A stretch of 64,000 nt of DNA, taken from contig CM032117.1 of assembly GCA_018894105.1 (NCBI GenBank), positions 39,350,501-39,414,500 on the forward strand, written 5' to 3'. Position 1 is the first letter of the stretch. Each line of letters starts with the position of its first letter. The translations under genes and the position numbers were made by a program. Positions 49,655 to 62,397 of this stretch are shown one piece after another. Below the pieces are notes generated by a model. It made no database searches. It saw only the letters and a program-made list of their open reading frames with translations, and had not been told where the DNA came from. This DNA is from Jacaranda mimosifolia (Eukaryota > Streptophyta > Magnoliopsida > Lamiales > Bignoniaceae).

Positions 49655-51895
49655 TGAAGTCAAGTGTAGCACAAGGATCTAATAAATAAAGCACAAAATT
49701 GCTAAATTAACTTGGCTACAGTTGAAACCAATGATCTAGTTATGCTTCAAATTTAGATTTGGATGAAGAATTACCTTAATTGCTCAAAAATCCAAGGTAG
49801 TATAGAGAATAGCTTGAACACTTCAAAACTGTCTCCAGTCGACACAGAAACAACTCGGCAACGATTGCCCTATCCAAACACCTCCAAATTTTCTGAAATT
49901 TTGCTACAGCCTCCTCAACACCTTGAGGAAGCTCCACTAAAAAATTCAGCAAAAAATGAGATCTGTAAGGTCTGGAAAAACTGCTCCAAATGTTTTGCCC
50001 TTGCGGAGGATCTCCAAAACCCAAGTTATGCAATTGTCTAGCCTCTAATATGAAGATCCACACACTAATGGCAAATCCAAATCACTCCTTAGTTAGCTGA
50101 AAAACCAAAGAGAGAAGAAGGAGATGAAGGCTGATTTTAGAAGGTAGGATGAAGAAGAAGTGTGAGACTTCAACACATGAGTAAATCACACAAAATTGGA
50201 GGAAAAAATGAAATCTAACAATTAGATCTGCAAGCAATGCATGGTCAGCTACCTCTATCATATTTATAGGAGTGGAGGTGTGATGGAAGTTGGTATCACA
50301 CCTCCCATGAGGTTCGCACCAACTTGCAAGCAAGTTACATGTGAAATTTTAATTTCATTTGCATTTAAATTTCATTTGGAATCTTCATTTCATCTCATGA
50401 AATGTCATCCAAATGTATTCTAAATACACTCCAAATGAACTCTTTCATTAAGATTTTCCCTTCAAAATAATTCGTCATGTTAATTAATTAACCACTTAAT
50501 TTAATTAAGTAATTTTGACTTAACTCCTTAAGTCAACTAGCTTAATTTTTTAAGCTAGAAGGTGTTAACTTAACTCCTTAAGCTAACTTGACCTATTGAT
50601 AGTCATATGACACCAATATAAATTAACTTTTTAATTTAATTGGTCTAATTTAACTCCTTAAATTATTTAGATCAATTTAACAATTAAATTGATCAAGCTA
50701 AAATGACCAAAAATTAGCCAACCATTTTACCTCCATAAAATTGGTCAAGTGAAATTATTCTAACTCTTAGAAAATTCCCTTCATCAAATAGGATTTCTTA
50801 TTTTCTTTTGTATGTGACCCATTAGGTAATACTATTCATTGGACATGGGCTCACAACTCTTGTGATATTTAGAATATCAAAATATTCACATTAGTTTAAA
50901 CTCATGTAAAATAGAACTCAATTCAATTAATCTCTATTAATTGAAAAGTATATAATCTCGATGGTCGATATCCAACCTCATGCCCATGGAGCCCAACTAA
51001 TTGACTGAAATAAATATGCTTTTGGAGAACGATTTTAGCTCTACGCTTACTATGCAAATACGGATTTTTTCATCTCCTATCTCCCAAAAGATGCATAAGG
51101 CAAGATATTTGACAGTTCCATAATAACCTTGATAATTATGTTTCTATTCCAATGTCCGATCCCCATTTTTATGACATCATATTTGGAAAACTCATTTTCC
51201 AAATTATCATATTACCTTGCACAAGGATTTCGTTGAATCGATCATTATAGAATATATAGGAGATGCACTCGTCCTTCACAACAACGAGGAGACGGATCCC
51301 ATCTTAGATCTCACAAACCTCCATGTCTAAGTAGATCATACCCACGCTCAACCTGAATGACTCGCAGAGTGGTCAAGGAAGAGTCAAAGCATGAGGACCT
51401 AAACACAATGTTACCATGGATCCTCAAATCAAATGACTAATTATATGCACTAGCGTAAGCTGAAAAACTTGTCACTACAGCTATGTAGTGGATTCTCCTT
51501 GCGGGCCTCAGTGAAGTTATTCTCTAACAAGTATCCACTAACATGCACTCATGTCTAATATGTATTGCTCATAAAATGAAGCAATATCCAACCGCTTGGA
51601 TTTATGCATCATCAGTGCAAGTCTATCTGAATCTTAGATGTCCTGTCTCATAAGATTTTACGACTTGGAATATTTTAAGATCACGACCATGTGAGGCTTG
51701 TTCATGATCACCACCCAGTGCGTGACCAAGTCCCATAGTCTTGTGTGATCTAAGGGCTTCAACCAAATGCTAGTGAATTAAAATAAGCATAAGATGAAGA
51801 TGATCATTTATAATGAATATCATTCAATTAAGATCGTATCACAAATGAAATAGTTTACATGTCAATCTAATTGGCTGCGGGGCACTATTCCAACA
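49655..51895 (-). repeat. 5' LTR of the copia element
   Basis: 2,241 bp, aligned over its whole length with 32077-34257, though clearly diverged. On the - strand it starts TGTTGGAATAG at 51895. The U3 TATA-type motif (CTATAAATA) lies at 50261-50269. The frames at 49763-50041 (+) and 49776-50063 (-) are chance copies also seen in the other LTR. Confidence 0.92.
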
Positions 51896-53778
51896 GAAAG
51901 AGCCCACCTTGGTGGCAGCTACATACATTAAAAGAAACAAGTACTGACTAGGGGCTTTCAACTATCCGATAGGGTCGTACCTACTAGATGTATTCTAGCC
52001 AATGAGATCATGCCATTTATTATGTTGCATGATTGTGCTCATGATGTTGACAATACAGAAATAAATATAATGACTATATTGTCCCTCTTCAAAGACTAAG
52101 TAATAAATGCTCCTTCTGATAAATCTAGAGTCACGTGACTCTAGCAAGCAAATAGTTAAAATAAGACAAAATACAAAGTACATGATATGTATATACATAT
52201 ATGGTTTATATTTATATTTATATATATTATATTAAGAATTAAGGTGTTGCAATTCTACATAGCGACACATTTTCTTTTAGTACATAAACTTATTTTTAAA
52301 TTAATATATATATATATATATATCATATTTAATCATTTACTTTTAATACATTATATATAAATTTTAATTTGTGGACATTCAAATTATAGTAGTTGTGGTT
52401 AAATATACGGTTGTTATCTATAAAAAATTATATATAAATTAATTTTTATTTGAGAAGTTTATAGAAAGTTATACTTGGCTTATATAACTTTTAATTATAA
52501 ATTGATATGACAAATTATGTCTTTAGAGGTAAAAAGTAAAAATTAACTATAAGGACAAATTAAATAAATAAGATGAGCATTTAGATTCAAGTGGACTAAA
52601 GCCTACTAAGAATTCAATCACTATGAATACCAAGTTTTGAAGTTAAATCAAACACAAAAAATCATTGGCAAAAAATTGAGAGCTTTAACTCTATGCAAAT
52701 GCATCCCAAAGTAAAGAGTTAATTAAATTCGTTGATTTTCGGAAAAGACCTCAACTCCATTTTCAACTTGTGAGGCTCGTTAGTTAACTCGACTCGTTTG
52801 TATCCCTAATTTTTACATCATTTTTTTTCTTTAGTTATATCTATAGTTCACAATAATATAAATATTATAGTATTAATGTAAGCTAATAGGGAGAAGAAAT
52901 TTAGAATGTGAGTTGACACGAAAATAGAGTCAGTGTCCTTTCTAGAAATCAACAAATTGAATTAAGCTTTTGCTCCCAGAACATGCTTCTGTAAAGATAG
53001 AGCTCGAGTTTTCTTAATGAATAATTTGGTGTATTTTTAACTTTGCAAGTTAGTATTTATATTGATTAAGTCCTTAGTGGGCTTCAATCTACTTTAGTTT
53101 GAGTGTCCATTTTAGTGGGCTTAATTTGTTGGGTACGCTGACCATTTCTTAATTAATTAATTAATTAAGCTCATTATTTTATTTTTTACTTTTTTGACCC
53201 TAGAGTCCTACTTTTCATGCCACAATCTAAAAGGAGAAAATGAACTTTTTCTCCTATTATGTATATTCAATCATTTGATCAAAAAAATTCTCTTTATATC
53301 TTAATTAAATAATTATTTTCTCGACAACTTAGAGCTCTAAATATGTTAACTCTACAAAGTGGAGCAACCTCGTCCATCCATAGTTATTTGAGAATTTGAG
53401 AATGAATAACTATAAGTTAGTTGATAGTTAAGCCCTTAATTTATCAAAAAGAATTCAAATCTAATTATTTCCTTAATTATCTTTTTTAGATATATAAAAT
53501 ACTTTTAGATAAAAGTATATAAAATATAAAAAATATTTCAATTTAAATTTAAATTTAAAAATTATTTCAAATACAAGAATTTAATTCCCCAACATTTATA
53601 AACTGTCTCTATTTTTGGATTATCAAAATCAAACTAACACCATTTGACAATTTGGAAAACAGTAAATTAATTAACTCTATAAGTTAAAAAAAATTACTAT
53701 GTTATTGAGTTTTCATGTTACAAATTAATTAGTGATCAGATAATAACATAAGATAAGTTGTTTTTGCAGATGAAGTAA

Positions 53779-53810
<32 letters not shown>

Positions 53811-56677
53811 TCTCATAAAAAATACTTGACATTTTTAAAACCTTAAATTTCACAAAAATTGTAATTATGAGTTTATGACTTCCAAAAAAATTAAGAAATC
53901 ATATAAACAAATTAAGGCGTTAAGTTTTTAAAAAATGGTTTGTTTATTTATCATATTAAATATGTATATAAATATATATCTAATTTAAAACATGCATTGA
54001 ATAAAATGTTTCAGCCCTCCTTTATTTTCTTAGTTTTTTTATACTTATTTTTTAAACTTTTACGTATAATTTATAAATTTAGAGTAGCAATTCTTGATAC
54101 CCGCAATGTATTCAAGTATGAATTATCTTCAATTGATATATTCATATTATGTTATTTAATAATAATTTTTTTTAAATCAAGAATAACTAAAATTTACTTT
54201 TTAATCACATGAAGCAAAATAAATATTGTTATAAAAAAATTATTTTAGTATTAAAATTATTTTTCATGCATATTCAAAAAACATTCAATGTTCAATTTAT
54301 GATCAATACAGTTTGTTAATTCTTTTCATACATGTTCAATTGATTGATTATGGATTTTTTGTAAATATTCCAAAAAGTAATTGTTGGTGATACTAATTTC
54401 GATATTTCTGCATTTTCATAGTAATTGTTATTATAAATGTAGATAGTTATAAATTGTTCATTAATAATAATATGTGAAAAATAATAGTATTTGTTTGTGA
54501 TTATGAAGAAAATATTTATTAAAAATATAATTTAAGAGAAAGTAAATTAGAAAAATTAAGTTTAAACAACAAAATAAGTAAATCTAATAAGTTTTTATAT
54601 ATTCTTTTAGCTTATCTTTTCAATTCTATTTGATTACTTCTTTTAATGTATAAACATTTACTAAATAATATAAACAATTTAAATATAAGTAAACAAAGAT
54701 GCATTAAAAACAACATAATAAATTGAAAATGGAATTGCATGTTGGATTTGACTTTGCAAGTCCATTTTCTTATTATATTGTTAATATATATACTAATATA
54801 ATAATAATTTATTAAAATATTATTGTTATATTTAAGATAATAATTTATTAAAAATAATCTAAACAACTGTAGTTGAAAAATTGCACGCAGTGGCAGACTA
54901 CTTACAATTCTATTTATTAATATATTAAAACTAATATTATTAAAATTGTGCATAAACAAATAAACATAATCAAATAATAAATTATAAATGGAACACTTAC
55001 AATTAAAAAAAATAACATTTTTTTAAATAATAATATTAATGATAATTGTGCAGAAGAATCCTCCAAAAATTGGATTTTGTAAAGCAAGTAGCTCAAACCC
55101 TCATCAAAAGTGTCAGATATATACACAGTTATTTTATAACAACTTTGTCAAAAACTTAATGAATATGATTATTTTAATATTAAGTAATTGTATTTTATTT
55201 GAATTGTAATAAAATATATCACAATAAAAAATTGGAACTTAATTTGTAATCAATTTAAAATTCATTTTAAATGAAATGAAATAACTAAATTGCACCTACT
55301 TGCTTACTTGCAATATGTTCTATGTAAAATTTTAAATTATAGTTGCAATTTATTGTGCAGATATTTTATTTATAATTTTTTTTTAAAATTATGTCTTCAT
55401 TTGTAAAGTTTATCATTAGAAAGTTACACGAATTACGAATTTTAAGATTAAATTACTTTTTTAAAATTTCATTTTATAATTTTTGAATTTTTAAAAATTA
55501 ATTTGTAGAAATTTAAAATTGCAAAATTAAAAAATATAATTTTTTAAAATTGTGCTAGATTTCAAAATTTTCAAAAGTTAATTAAAATATAAACAAATAA
55601 AATAATATTAAAAAAACTAAAAAAGAGGGAAGGTGTCGCTTGTCAAATCAGTGACACCTTCAAAATTACAAGCAAGCCCCACCAATTCTGCTTCCCCAAG
55701 CTCTGTTTATCCTCCGAACTATGTGTATATATATATATATTTATATATATTAGACACCCATATAAATATTGAAAAATTATTATTTATAAGTGAATATATT
55801 ATTATTATTATTATTATTATATAGTAGCGACACCCTTGTATTTTTATATATAAAAAAAAAGGATTGATACATCTTATATTTATTATTTTTAAATAATAAA
55901 TTTGCAATAGTAAAAGATGTAGTTGTTTGAGATTGTGATATTTTTGTACTTTTATATTAAAAAAAAAAAAAAACTAGTCTGACACATTACAATATAATAA
56001 AGTCTTAGAATTAAATTCATCTTTAAGTTTAATCAAGTTCGTACCTGTTTTACGATTGTGATTTTTTTTTTTATATAATTGATGGTCCAAATTGGTTCAG
56101 TAGGTACGATTCGTACTGGACCGTAGAAAGCCCGTACTGACTACTTATTGATATAATTAAAAGGACACTTAACCTTAAAATGGCCTCAAATTTTCACTTG
56201 GATTAATTATATCATATGGATCATCATCTACAAATATATATATAATAACACAAAATCAAAATATAAAAACAGAAATTTTCCCATTCTTATAATTTGTGTA
56301 GTACGTAATGCAACGCTCTTCAAAATTACAAAGCCGGGCAGGCAGGCATATATATGATGATTCTATATATATATATATATATATATATCCCATCGAGGAT
56401 GTCCGAAATTACCTAAGTTCCCAGAATTGATAGCAAGTGAGTTTCTTTTGAACAAATTAAAGGGTGTTTTCAAAGGGTAGGGTATCGCTGAGCTTCAACA
56501 ACGTCCTAATTATGTGATTAAGAGACGACATATATACATATGTTGATCGATCATGGCCTATCTATCTATATATATATATACATATCTTAAGTAAGAAACA
56601 TCAACAAGTAAAATTAAGTTATATATATATATATATATATCTAAAAAGCCTGCAGGCTCGCCACTTTTAATAATTTA
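51896..56677. other. AT-rich intergenic region between the copia element and the BBM-like gene
   Basis: 4.8 kb with no convincing gene. It has (TA)n runs near 52303-52323, 53783-53810, 55723-55750, 56366-56388 and 56622-56641, and an (ATT)n run at about 55799-55820. A small imperfect inverted repeat (GGTGTCGCT...AGTGACACC, 55632-55659) is present; its purpose is unknown. Long hydrophobic frames at 53940-54212 and 54612-54959 result from AT-rich composition. The 3' UTR and poly(A) site of the BBM-like gene must lie in the right end of this region, but I could not place them. Confidence 0.5.
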
Positions 56678-57960
56678 TCATGTGTGGTTCCAGTACACTG
56701 CAAAAGGCGAAGCTCCATGACAAACAGATGCGGCTGCAAGGGCTGGCACAGTACCTGCAGTAGGATTAATCCAGTTGCTGTACTTATAACAAGTAGTTGT
56801 GCCCTGATTGGATGATGATTGCAGGTGAGACTGATAACACAAGTTTGTTGCCTGCTGATGATCTGCTGATCCAAACAGGCCCACCTCATCATCATGATAT
56901 CCATTATTATTCATAACCTTAATAATTTCCTCATGAAAACTACTACTACTACTACTACTCCCATTTGATGATGTCCCATTCCCATTATAAGGCGGAGGAG
57001 GAGGCCAGCCATAACTACAATCATCATCCTTTAAACGCTTGGCAGCGGCAGCTCTAGTACCTGATCGAATCGGCACCACTGTGCGGCTCTCCAATATGCT
57101 CTTCACGTCGTATCGGCTCATCTCAAAGTTGGTCAACGCATTTAGGCCCCGGAATTTGATGGCTGCAATGTCGTACGCCTTCGCCGCTTCCTCTTGTGTG
57201 CCTTCACATATTAATAATATTCCAACAATAGAGGACTAAGTCTATTATTTCATTTACATATATCATCAATCGAATTAACTAGCAATTTAACACAACGTAC
57301 CAAACGGGCCCTTAATTAATGCTAGTTGTCGTCTTGGTCGCATTTATTTCTCAGTGTAATTAATTAAAGCATCACAAATTTTATACTAATTATTTATATG
57401 TAAATAAGTTTTTATATAAGTTGTTGGTTAATGCATACTTACTGAAAGTTCCCAAGTAAAGGTCCTTGTTGCCTGCAACTCTTCCTATCCTTGCTTGCCA
57501 TCTTCCATGCTGCTGATGTCTGTTAATTTATTACACACTATTTCAATTAATATCACAGACACATATCAAACTCTAATTATATATCTACTACACATACAAA
57601 TTAAATTAAATTAAACCACATATATAATTACCCGCCCATAATTATCATGCAAAAATATACTATATCACATCACAACACAACATTTATACATACCTTTATT
57701 TGATGAATTTCATCAATATCGTGTGTGTATATATATATATGACACAGCTTAATTAAGACAAATTTAATTTAATAACATGATTATTATATATAATTAATGC
57801 TTGTAGAGAGATTACTACTACTTAATTTGGATTGCCTTTTTTTAAGCTATAATAATATTTATACCTTGTAACTCCTCGATAAATCGACGCACCTCGAGAG
57901 AATCCACTACTCTTCCTGGATTAGTTAATTAAAGATGAACGTAATCAGTTAAATGCATGA

Positions 57961-57991
<31 letters not shown>

Positions 57992-60900
57992 AGCTAATTT
58001 TTGTAAGGAAAAAAATCAAGTGATTTCAAAATAATTACCTTCTTAACGATGCTACATATTCCTGCCTTGTCATGCACTTCATTTCCTCCATTTCTTTCTC
58101 ATACTTGCTAATCTAAAGTTTTTAGAATGTGCGAACACACACACACACACATAAAAACCAAGGGAAAAAAAAAAGAAAAAGAAAAATTGATTATTTTTAT
58201 TTAAAAGAGTCAAGAACTACATAATTTACAAACACAAATTATTGTTTTTGTAGAATAAATTACTAACAGGAAAATTTGTAGTTGCGGTGGCGCCCCAGTA
58301 TTTCAGTGCTGCTAAATCATAAGCTCTAGCAGCTTTCTCTTCCTTGTCATACCCTCCTATAAAATTTGTACAACAAAATTAAGAGTTGCAATTAAAAGAC
58401 CTAGTCAAGAATGTATGTGTATGCATGTGTGTGTGTGTGTGTGTATATACACAGATAGACAGGCAGAGCAAGGACAGAGTTGATAGGAGCAGTCTCCCAG
58501 AATTTTATGCGTATAACTCTATATAATACATATTTTCTTTATAATTAAAAATCTTTTCCTCCTGGAAATAATAAAGTCTGTTTTCATATTTTGTAAAAAC
58601 TCAATCTTATCTCCCAAAACTAAGAAGCCGTTTGGTTTCAGTTTCAAGATTCTTTTTCATTTTCGACACTATTTTAAAATAAAAGATCATCAACTTCTAC
58701 CCGTTTATTCATTATTTTTATTTTTAATTTCTCCTTAATGTACTCTATCATCCTATATATTATCATACCAATTAAATTCAAATTCAATTTTACGTAAAGT
58801 AACTATAATTTGAAAATTAATAAAATATATATTTTTTTAAAAATAAATCTTTTTAAAAATATAAATATAAATTATCTAAATTTTTAATCTTAATATCTAT
58901 CTAAATCATTATTTTCTAGATTTTATTTCTAAAATTATAATTAACTTTTTAATTTTTAGAAATGTTGGAAATTGAAAATAAAAACGAAAACATATCAAAG
59001 GGCTCCAATATTTCTGGCTCCGTCCCCATCTATATATATATATATATATATGTATATAATTTATCATATTAAAAATGGGAAATAATGGAGTTAATGGAAA
59101 CATGAAAGAGGAAAAAATGGAATAACATACCCAAGTAAACTGCAGTAGATTGAATCATTTGCCCCCACAAAGCATTCAAGGAAAAGGGGAACAAAACAAG
59201 AGTTACAATCAAGAAATCTTATAAAATAATAATTTAAGATTATTGAACTAATTAATACTGGCAGACAAATTTCTTGATACCTTGCCTTCCTTTCCGGGTT
59301 TGTCCCTCTTTACTGCAACTATTATCCCATAAATGTGCCTCATATCTCCTAGTCCATCTATGCCTACACACACAGGGAAAAGCATTTTCAGGTGTAAAAT
59401 ACAAAAAATCACAAGAAACTTTACATTTCATGCAGTTTTTTTTTTTTTTTTTTCCCCCAAGACACAGAATATTGACATATGAAAAATAAAAAGGTATAAA
59501 ACTACATAAAGTAAAAAAAAAAAGCACTTCATGCAGTTTTTTCCCAATCCCGTAAAATACTTTTTCAAGAAATATGAAAAATAAAAATGTAAAAAACCTG
59601 CATTAGAAGAATGAGAAGAAAATTTACATTTTATGCAGTTTTTTCCCCAAGCCCACAAAATACTTTTTCAAGAAATATGAAAAATAAAAATGTAAAAAAC
59701 CTGCATTAGAAAAATGAGAAGAAAATTTACATTTTATGCAGTTTTTTGGGGGCTTATTTATCAAAATATAGTAAAAAGCTTGCAATTTTACAAAACTACC
59801 GTGATTTGAAAAATGTTGCAAAAATGCCGTAAGGCGTGGCCTGGAGCCACGCCTTTCTGTTTCTGAATTATTATTTTTTTTATAAATTAAACAGAGGCCA
59901 CGCCTCTGGCATGGCTACACTGTCAGGCGGAAAAAATGAAGAAATAAGAGGCGTGATATTTTTTTTTTATTTTGAAAAAATGGCAAGAGTGTAGCCACGC
60001 CTCTTGCATGTAGAACATTTTTTTTTTTTTTAATTGAAACAAGAGGCGTACCTGCTCTTGTGGAGATTTTTTTTTTTTTTTTTTTTCTGCACAGTGCCAT
60101 TAGTCTTACTTATACACAACCCTCCCTTCATTATTCATCTTCTCATTTACTCCTCCTCAAATATTAATTTATGCTGTTGAAGATTATAATTTTTTATTTT
60201 TGATTATTTTATGTTATTAATTTTGTATTATTAAGATGATATATTGTAATTTTTTTTTTTTTGAATTTTTTTCAGTTTGGTTAGAAATCTTAAATTGGAG
60301 AAGGAAGATTTTGACCCACAAATATCAGGTTGGTTTTTAAATTTTTGAAAGTATATTAATTTGAGTTGTTTACTATTAAGTTTGAATTGATATTGTGATG
60401 CGAAAGTTATTTTAGTTTTTAATTTGAATAATTTGAAATTGATAAGCATGACATTAGTATTAGTTTATGTTTGTGTTTTTTTCTTTGTAATTATTAATTC
60501 ATATACAATGAAAAAAATAAAAAATAAAAGCACATAATGGAGTATCAATATTTTTACATTACTGGTTATTAAGCAATTCAAATGCTAATAATTTAATATT
60601 AAATTTTAATTAATTTTTATTAAGTTACAAAATAAAAAAATAAAAAAAATTGAATGTTCTTCAATTTTCAATTAAAAAATAAAAATAAAAACATGCGAGC
60701 CACGCCTCTCAATTTTCAATTAAAAAAAAAAAAAACAAAATATGCATGCAAGAGGCAAGGCCTCTTTTCAACTGAAAAAAATACATGGAAGAGGCGTGGC
60801 CTCGGTTTAATTTATAAAAAAAAAAAAATTCAGAAACAGAAAGGCGTGGCTCCAGGCCACGCCTTACGGCATTTTTGCAACCTTTTTCAAATCACGATAG

Positions 60901-62138
60901 TTTTGTAAAATTGCAACTTTTTTGCTATATTTTGATAAATAACCCCAGTTTTTTCCCCAAGCCCACAAAATACTTTTTCAAGGAATATGAAAAATAAAAA
61001 TGTAAAAAACCTGCATTAGAAAAATGAGAAGAAAATTTACATTTTATGCAGTTTTTTCCCCAAGCCCACAAAATATTAAAGAAATATGAACAATAAAAGG
61101 TTAAAAAAAAGGGGGAAACGAAAAAACCTTGTGACACCGCGGTATAGAGAGGTCCTTTGTCCAATTGTGTCCAAAGATTTCCGGGGCACAGACTCTATTG
61201 AACCACCACTACTCTGACTGTCAACTGCAGCCCCACACTGCCGCTGTAATTTGCTGTCTGATGACTGTGAGCCTGTGCTCATCGACAGTGACAATGTCTG
61301 AGCACCGCCAGGAGGAGGCGCCGCCGCCGCCTCATTACCCACCTTGTTATCCGCCGGATGTGTCGGCGCAGGGTTATTTCTCAGCCAGTTTTTTGTCATA
61401 GAAAGGCCCATAGTACTGTTGTTTGTATGGGAAATGGCCTCAGCTTCTTGATATATGTAATTAATATTATTTTGTTCTTGATTATTACAATTGTTGTCAG
61501 CAAAAGAGTGGCCAAGAAAATTTTCAAGTTTTGGGGTTTCTTGATTTTGGTGTGGGTTTTCTGAGCTGCATGAGAAAGGGTTCGTGCCTACATCCTTCAT
61601 ATTCCAATCTGCTAAAGAACAAAAAGGTAGCCAACAAAGAAAGAAAGTCAAAAAAATAAAAATCTGCACTGAAAACTCTTGTTTAAAAATATGTTAAAAA
61701 TATCTGTATTAAGGGTATTTATGCATATATCTATTGACTTGTTGACAGGGACAGTGCTATTAGTATTAATTACTTACTTTTGGGAGAGGAGACAGATATT
61801 CTGATTTACATGAAAAGGCATTTTTCAAAATTTTGAACAAATAAACATTTTGAGACTTTGTTACCTTGATGAGATTGAGTATTAGTGTCTCGGTTGAAAG
61901 CTTCTAAAATGGCAAAATGGGCTGGAGGAAGATTAAGAGAAGGAATATCAATGGTTGAGACGTCAGAGGTGATCATGAGATCAAAGCATTCACCAGAAAC
62001 TAATTGTGTGGCTGAGATTTCATCTGAGTTGAAACCTAACTGATCAGAAACTGAGCTTTGATGAGAGTGATGTTGTTGTTGATGATGAGGTGATGAAAGG
62101 GAGAAGCCCAACCAGTACTTATTTATATTGGAACCCAT
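56678..62138 (-). CDS. BBM: AINTEGUMENTA-like/PLETHORA transcription factor, BABY BOOM-like, 9 exons, 554 aa
   Basis: This family binds DNA through two AP2 domains and drives embryo and stem-cell programmes. Exons on the - strand: 62138-61865, 61611-61128, 59363-59281, 59139-59131, 58356-58268, 58112-58039, 57915-57865, 57519-57443, 57201-56678; all GT-AG, 1,665 nt, phases closing exactly. The 9-base exon (TTTACTTGG, giving VYLG) is the family's hallmark microexon. Landmarks: WLGFSL (9-14); PKLENFLG (118-125); GLSMTKNWL (160-168), close to the BBM-specific motif; TLSLSMS near 192; [14 protein letters not shown] leading into AP2-R1 (about 248-313); a conserved linker 314-349 ([16 protein letters not shown]); AP2-R2 (about 350-406); and a Ser/Asn-rich tail ending [11 protein letters not shown] is about 580 residues, so the tail is shorter. 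R1 has WTRRYEAH where WTGRYEAH is expected (R258). BBM is preferred over PLT1/2 and AIL5 on the N-terminal motifs. Family certain, member likely. Confidence 0.93.
58622..59010. mobile_element. Possible Tourist-like MITE in an intron of the BBM-like gene
   Basis: The left end AGAAGCCGTTTGGTTTCAG resembles the inverted right end (GGAGCCCTTTGATATG read inward). Both resemble the Tourist terminus at 19588. I could not find a clean TWA duplication, so the limits are approximate. Confidence 0.4.
59431..61080 (-). repeat. About 102-bp tandem repeats in intron 2 of the BBM-like gene, split by a Mutator-like element
   Basis: TGCAGTTTTTT occurs at 59431, 59532, 59634 and 59737, then (after the inserted element) at 60944 and 61047, giving spacings of 101, 102, 103 and 103. 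Each unit contains AAATACTTTTTCAAGAAATATG, AAAAATGTAAAAAACCTGCATTAG and GAGAAGAAAATTTACATTT (+ strand). On the - strand each complete unit contains TAATGCAG/GTTTTTTAC, and the intron's true 5' end near 61127 is also GTTTTTT, followed by similar sequence. Confidence 0.85.
59748..60945. mobile_element. Mutator-like element with long inverted repeats and 9-bp duplication
   Basis: Inverted repeats of about 110 bp begin GGGGCTTATTTATCAAAATA and end, inverted, with TGATAAATAACCC. CAGTTTTTT is duplicated at 59739-59747 and 60946-60954, the 9-base signature of Mutator-like elements. Each repeat contains a 25-base near-palindrome built on AAGGCGTGGC...GCCACGCCTT (59831-59855 and 60841-60865), and further GAGGCGTGGCC/GGCCACGCCTC copies lie inside. 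There is no transposase. It is inserted in the 102-bp repeat array. Confidence 0.9.
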
Positions 62139-62390
62139 TTTTAATTTGTATACAAATTAAACTATATATATATATATATAGCTAGTAGAAGGGGTTTCTC
62201 TTCTGGGGGTTTAATTTAAAGGGCAAATTTTTGTGCTAGAATTAACTAAAACAAGTACCAGTTCATGCATGAAGAAGCAGAGAATGGAAAACATGTAGAG
62301 TTGAGGAGAGGAGGATGTATGAGGAGGATGAAAGGTCCAAGAAAATAAAAAGGAAAATTATTTCTTTCAATGCAAATTAAGTGAAGGTTT

Positions 62391-62397
62391 ATTTATA
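62391..62397 (-). promoter_or_regulatory. Putative TATA box of the BBM-like gene
   Basis: TATAAAT on the - strand, 253 bases upstream of the ATG, giving a 5' leader of roughly 220 bases. Immediately upstream (higher coordinates) are (GT)n and (GA)n tracts. The (TA)n run at 62162-62179, much nearer the ATG, is a less likely TATA box because it would leave no leader. Confidence 0.5.

Larger units (their letters stand above)
32077..51895 (-). mobile_element. Ty1/copia LTR retrotransposon, 19.8 kb including a nested Harbinger element
   Basis: A matched LTR pair (32077-34257 and 49655-51895) is flanked by GAAAT (32072-32076) and GAAAG (51896-51900), so both LTRs belong to one insertion. The primer-binding site lies inside the right LTR, the purine tract inside the left one, and a leftward gag-pol relic between them. 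Subtracting the Harbinger insertion and its TSD copy gives about 10.3 kb, with a leader of roughly 1.9 kb before gag. The order protease, integrase, reverse transcriptase, RNase H is the copia order. Protein motifs resemble the Tork/Angela type, but I did not do a tree. It is dead (see the gag-pol entry). Confidence 0.92.

Noticed and set aside
53940..54959. Hydrophobic frames that look like membrane proteins
   Set aside because: Phe/Ile/Tyr-rich translation is expected from very AT-rich DNA; no start context, no homolog recognised, no splice structure.
59431..61080. Regularly spaced repeats suggesting a CRISPR-like array
   Set aside because: The units are contiguous tandem repeats without unique spacers, in a plant intron.
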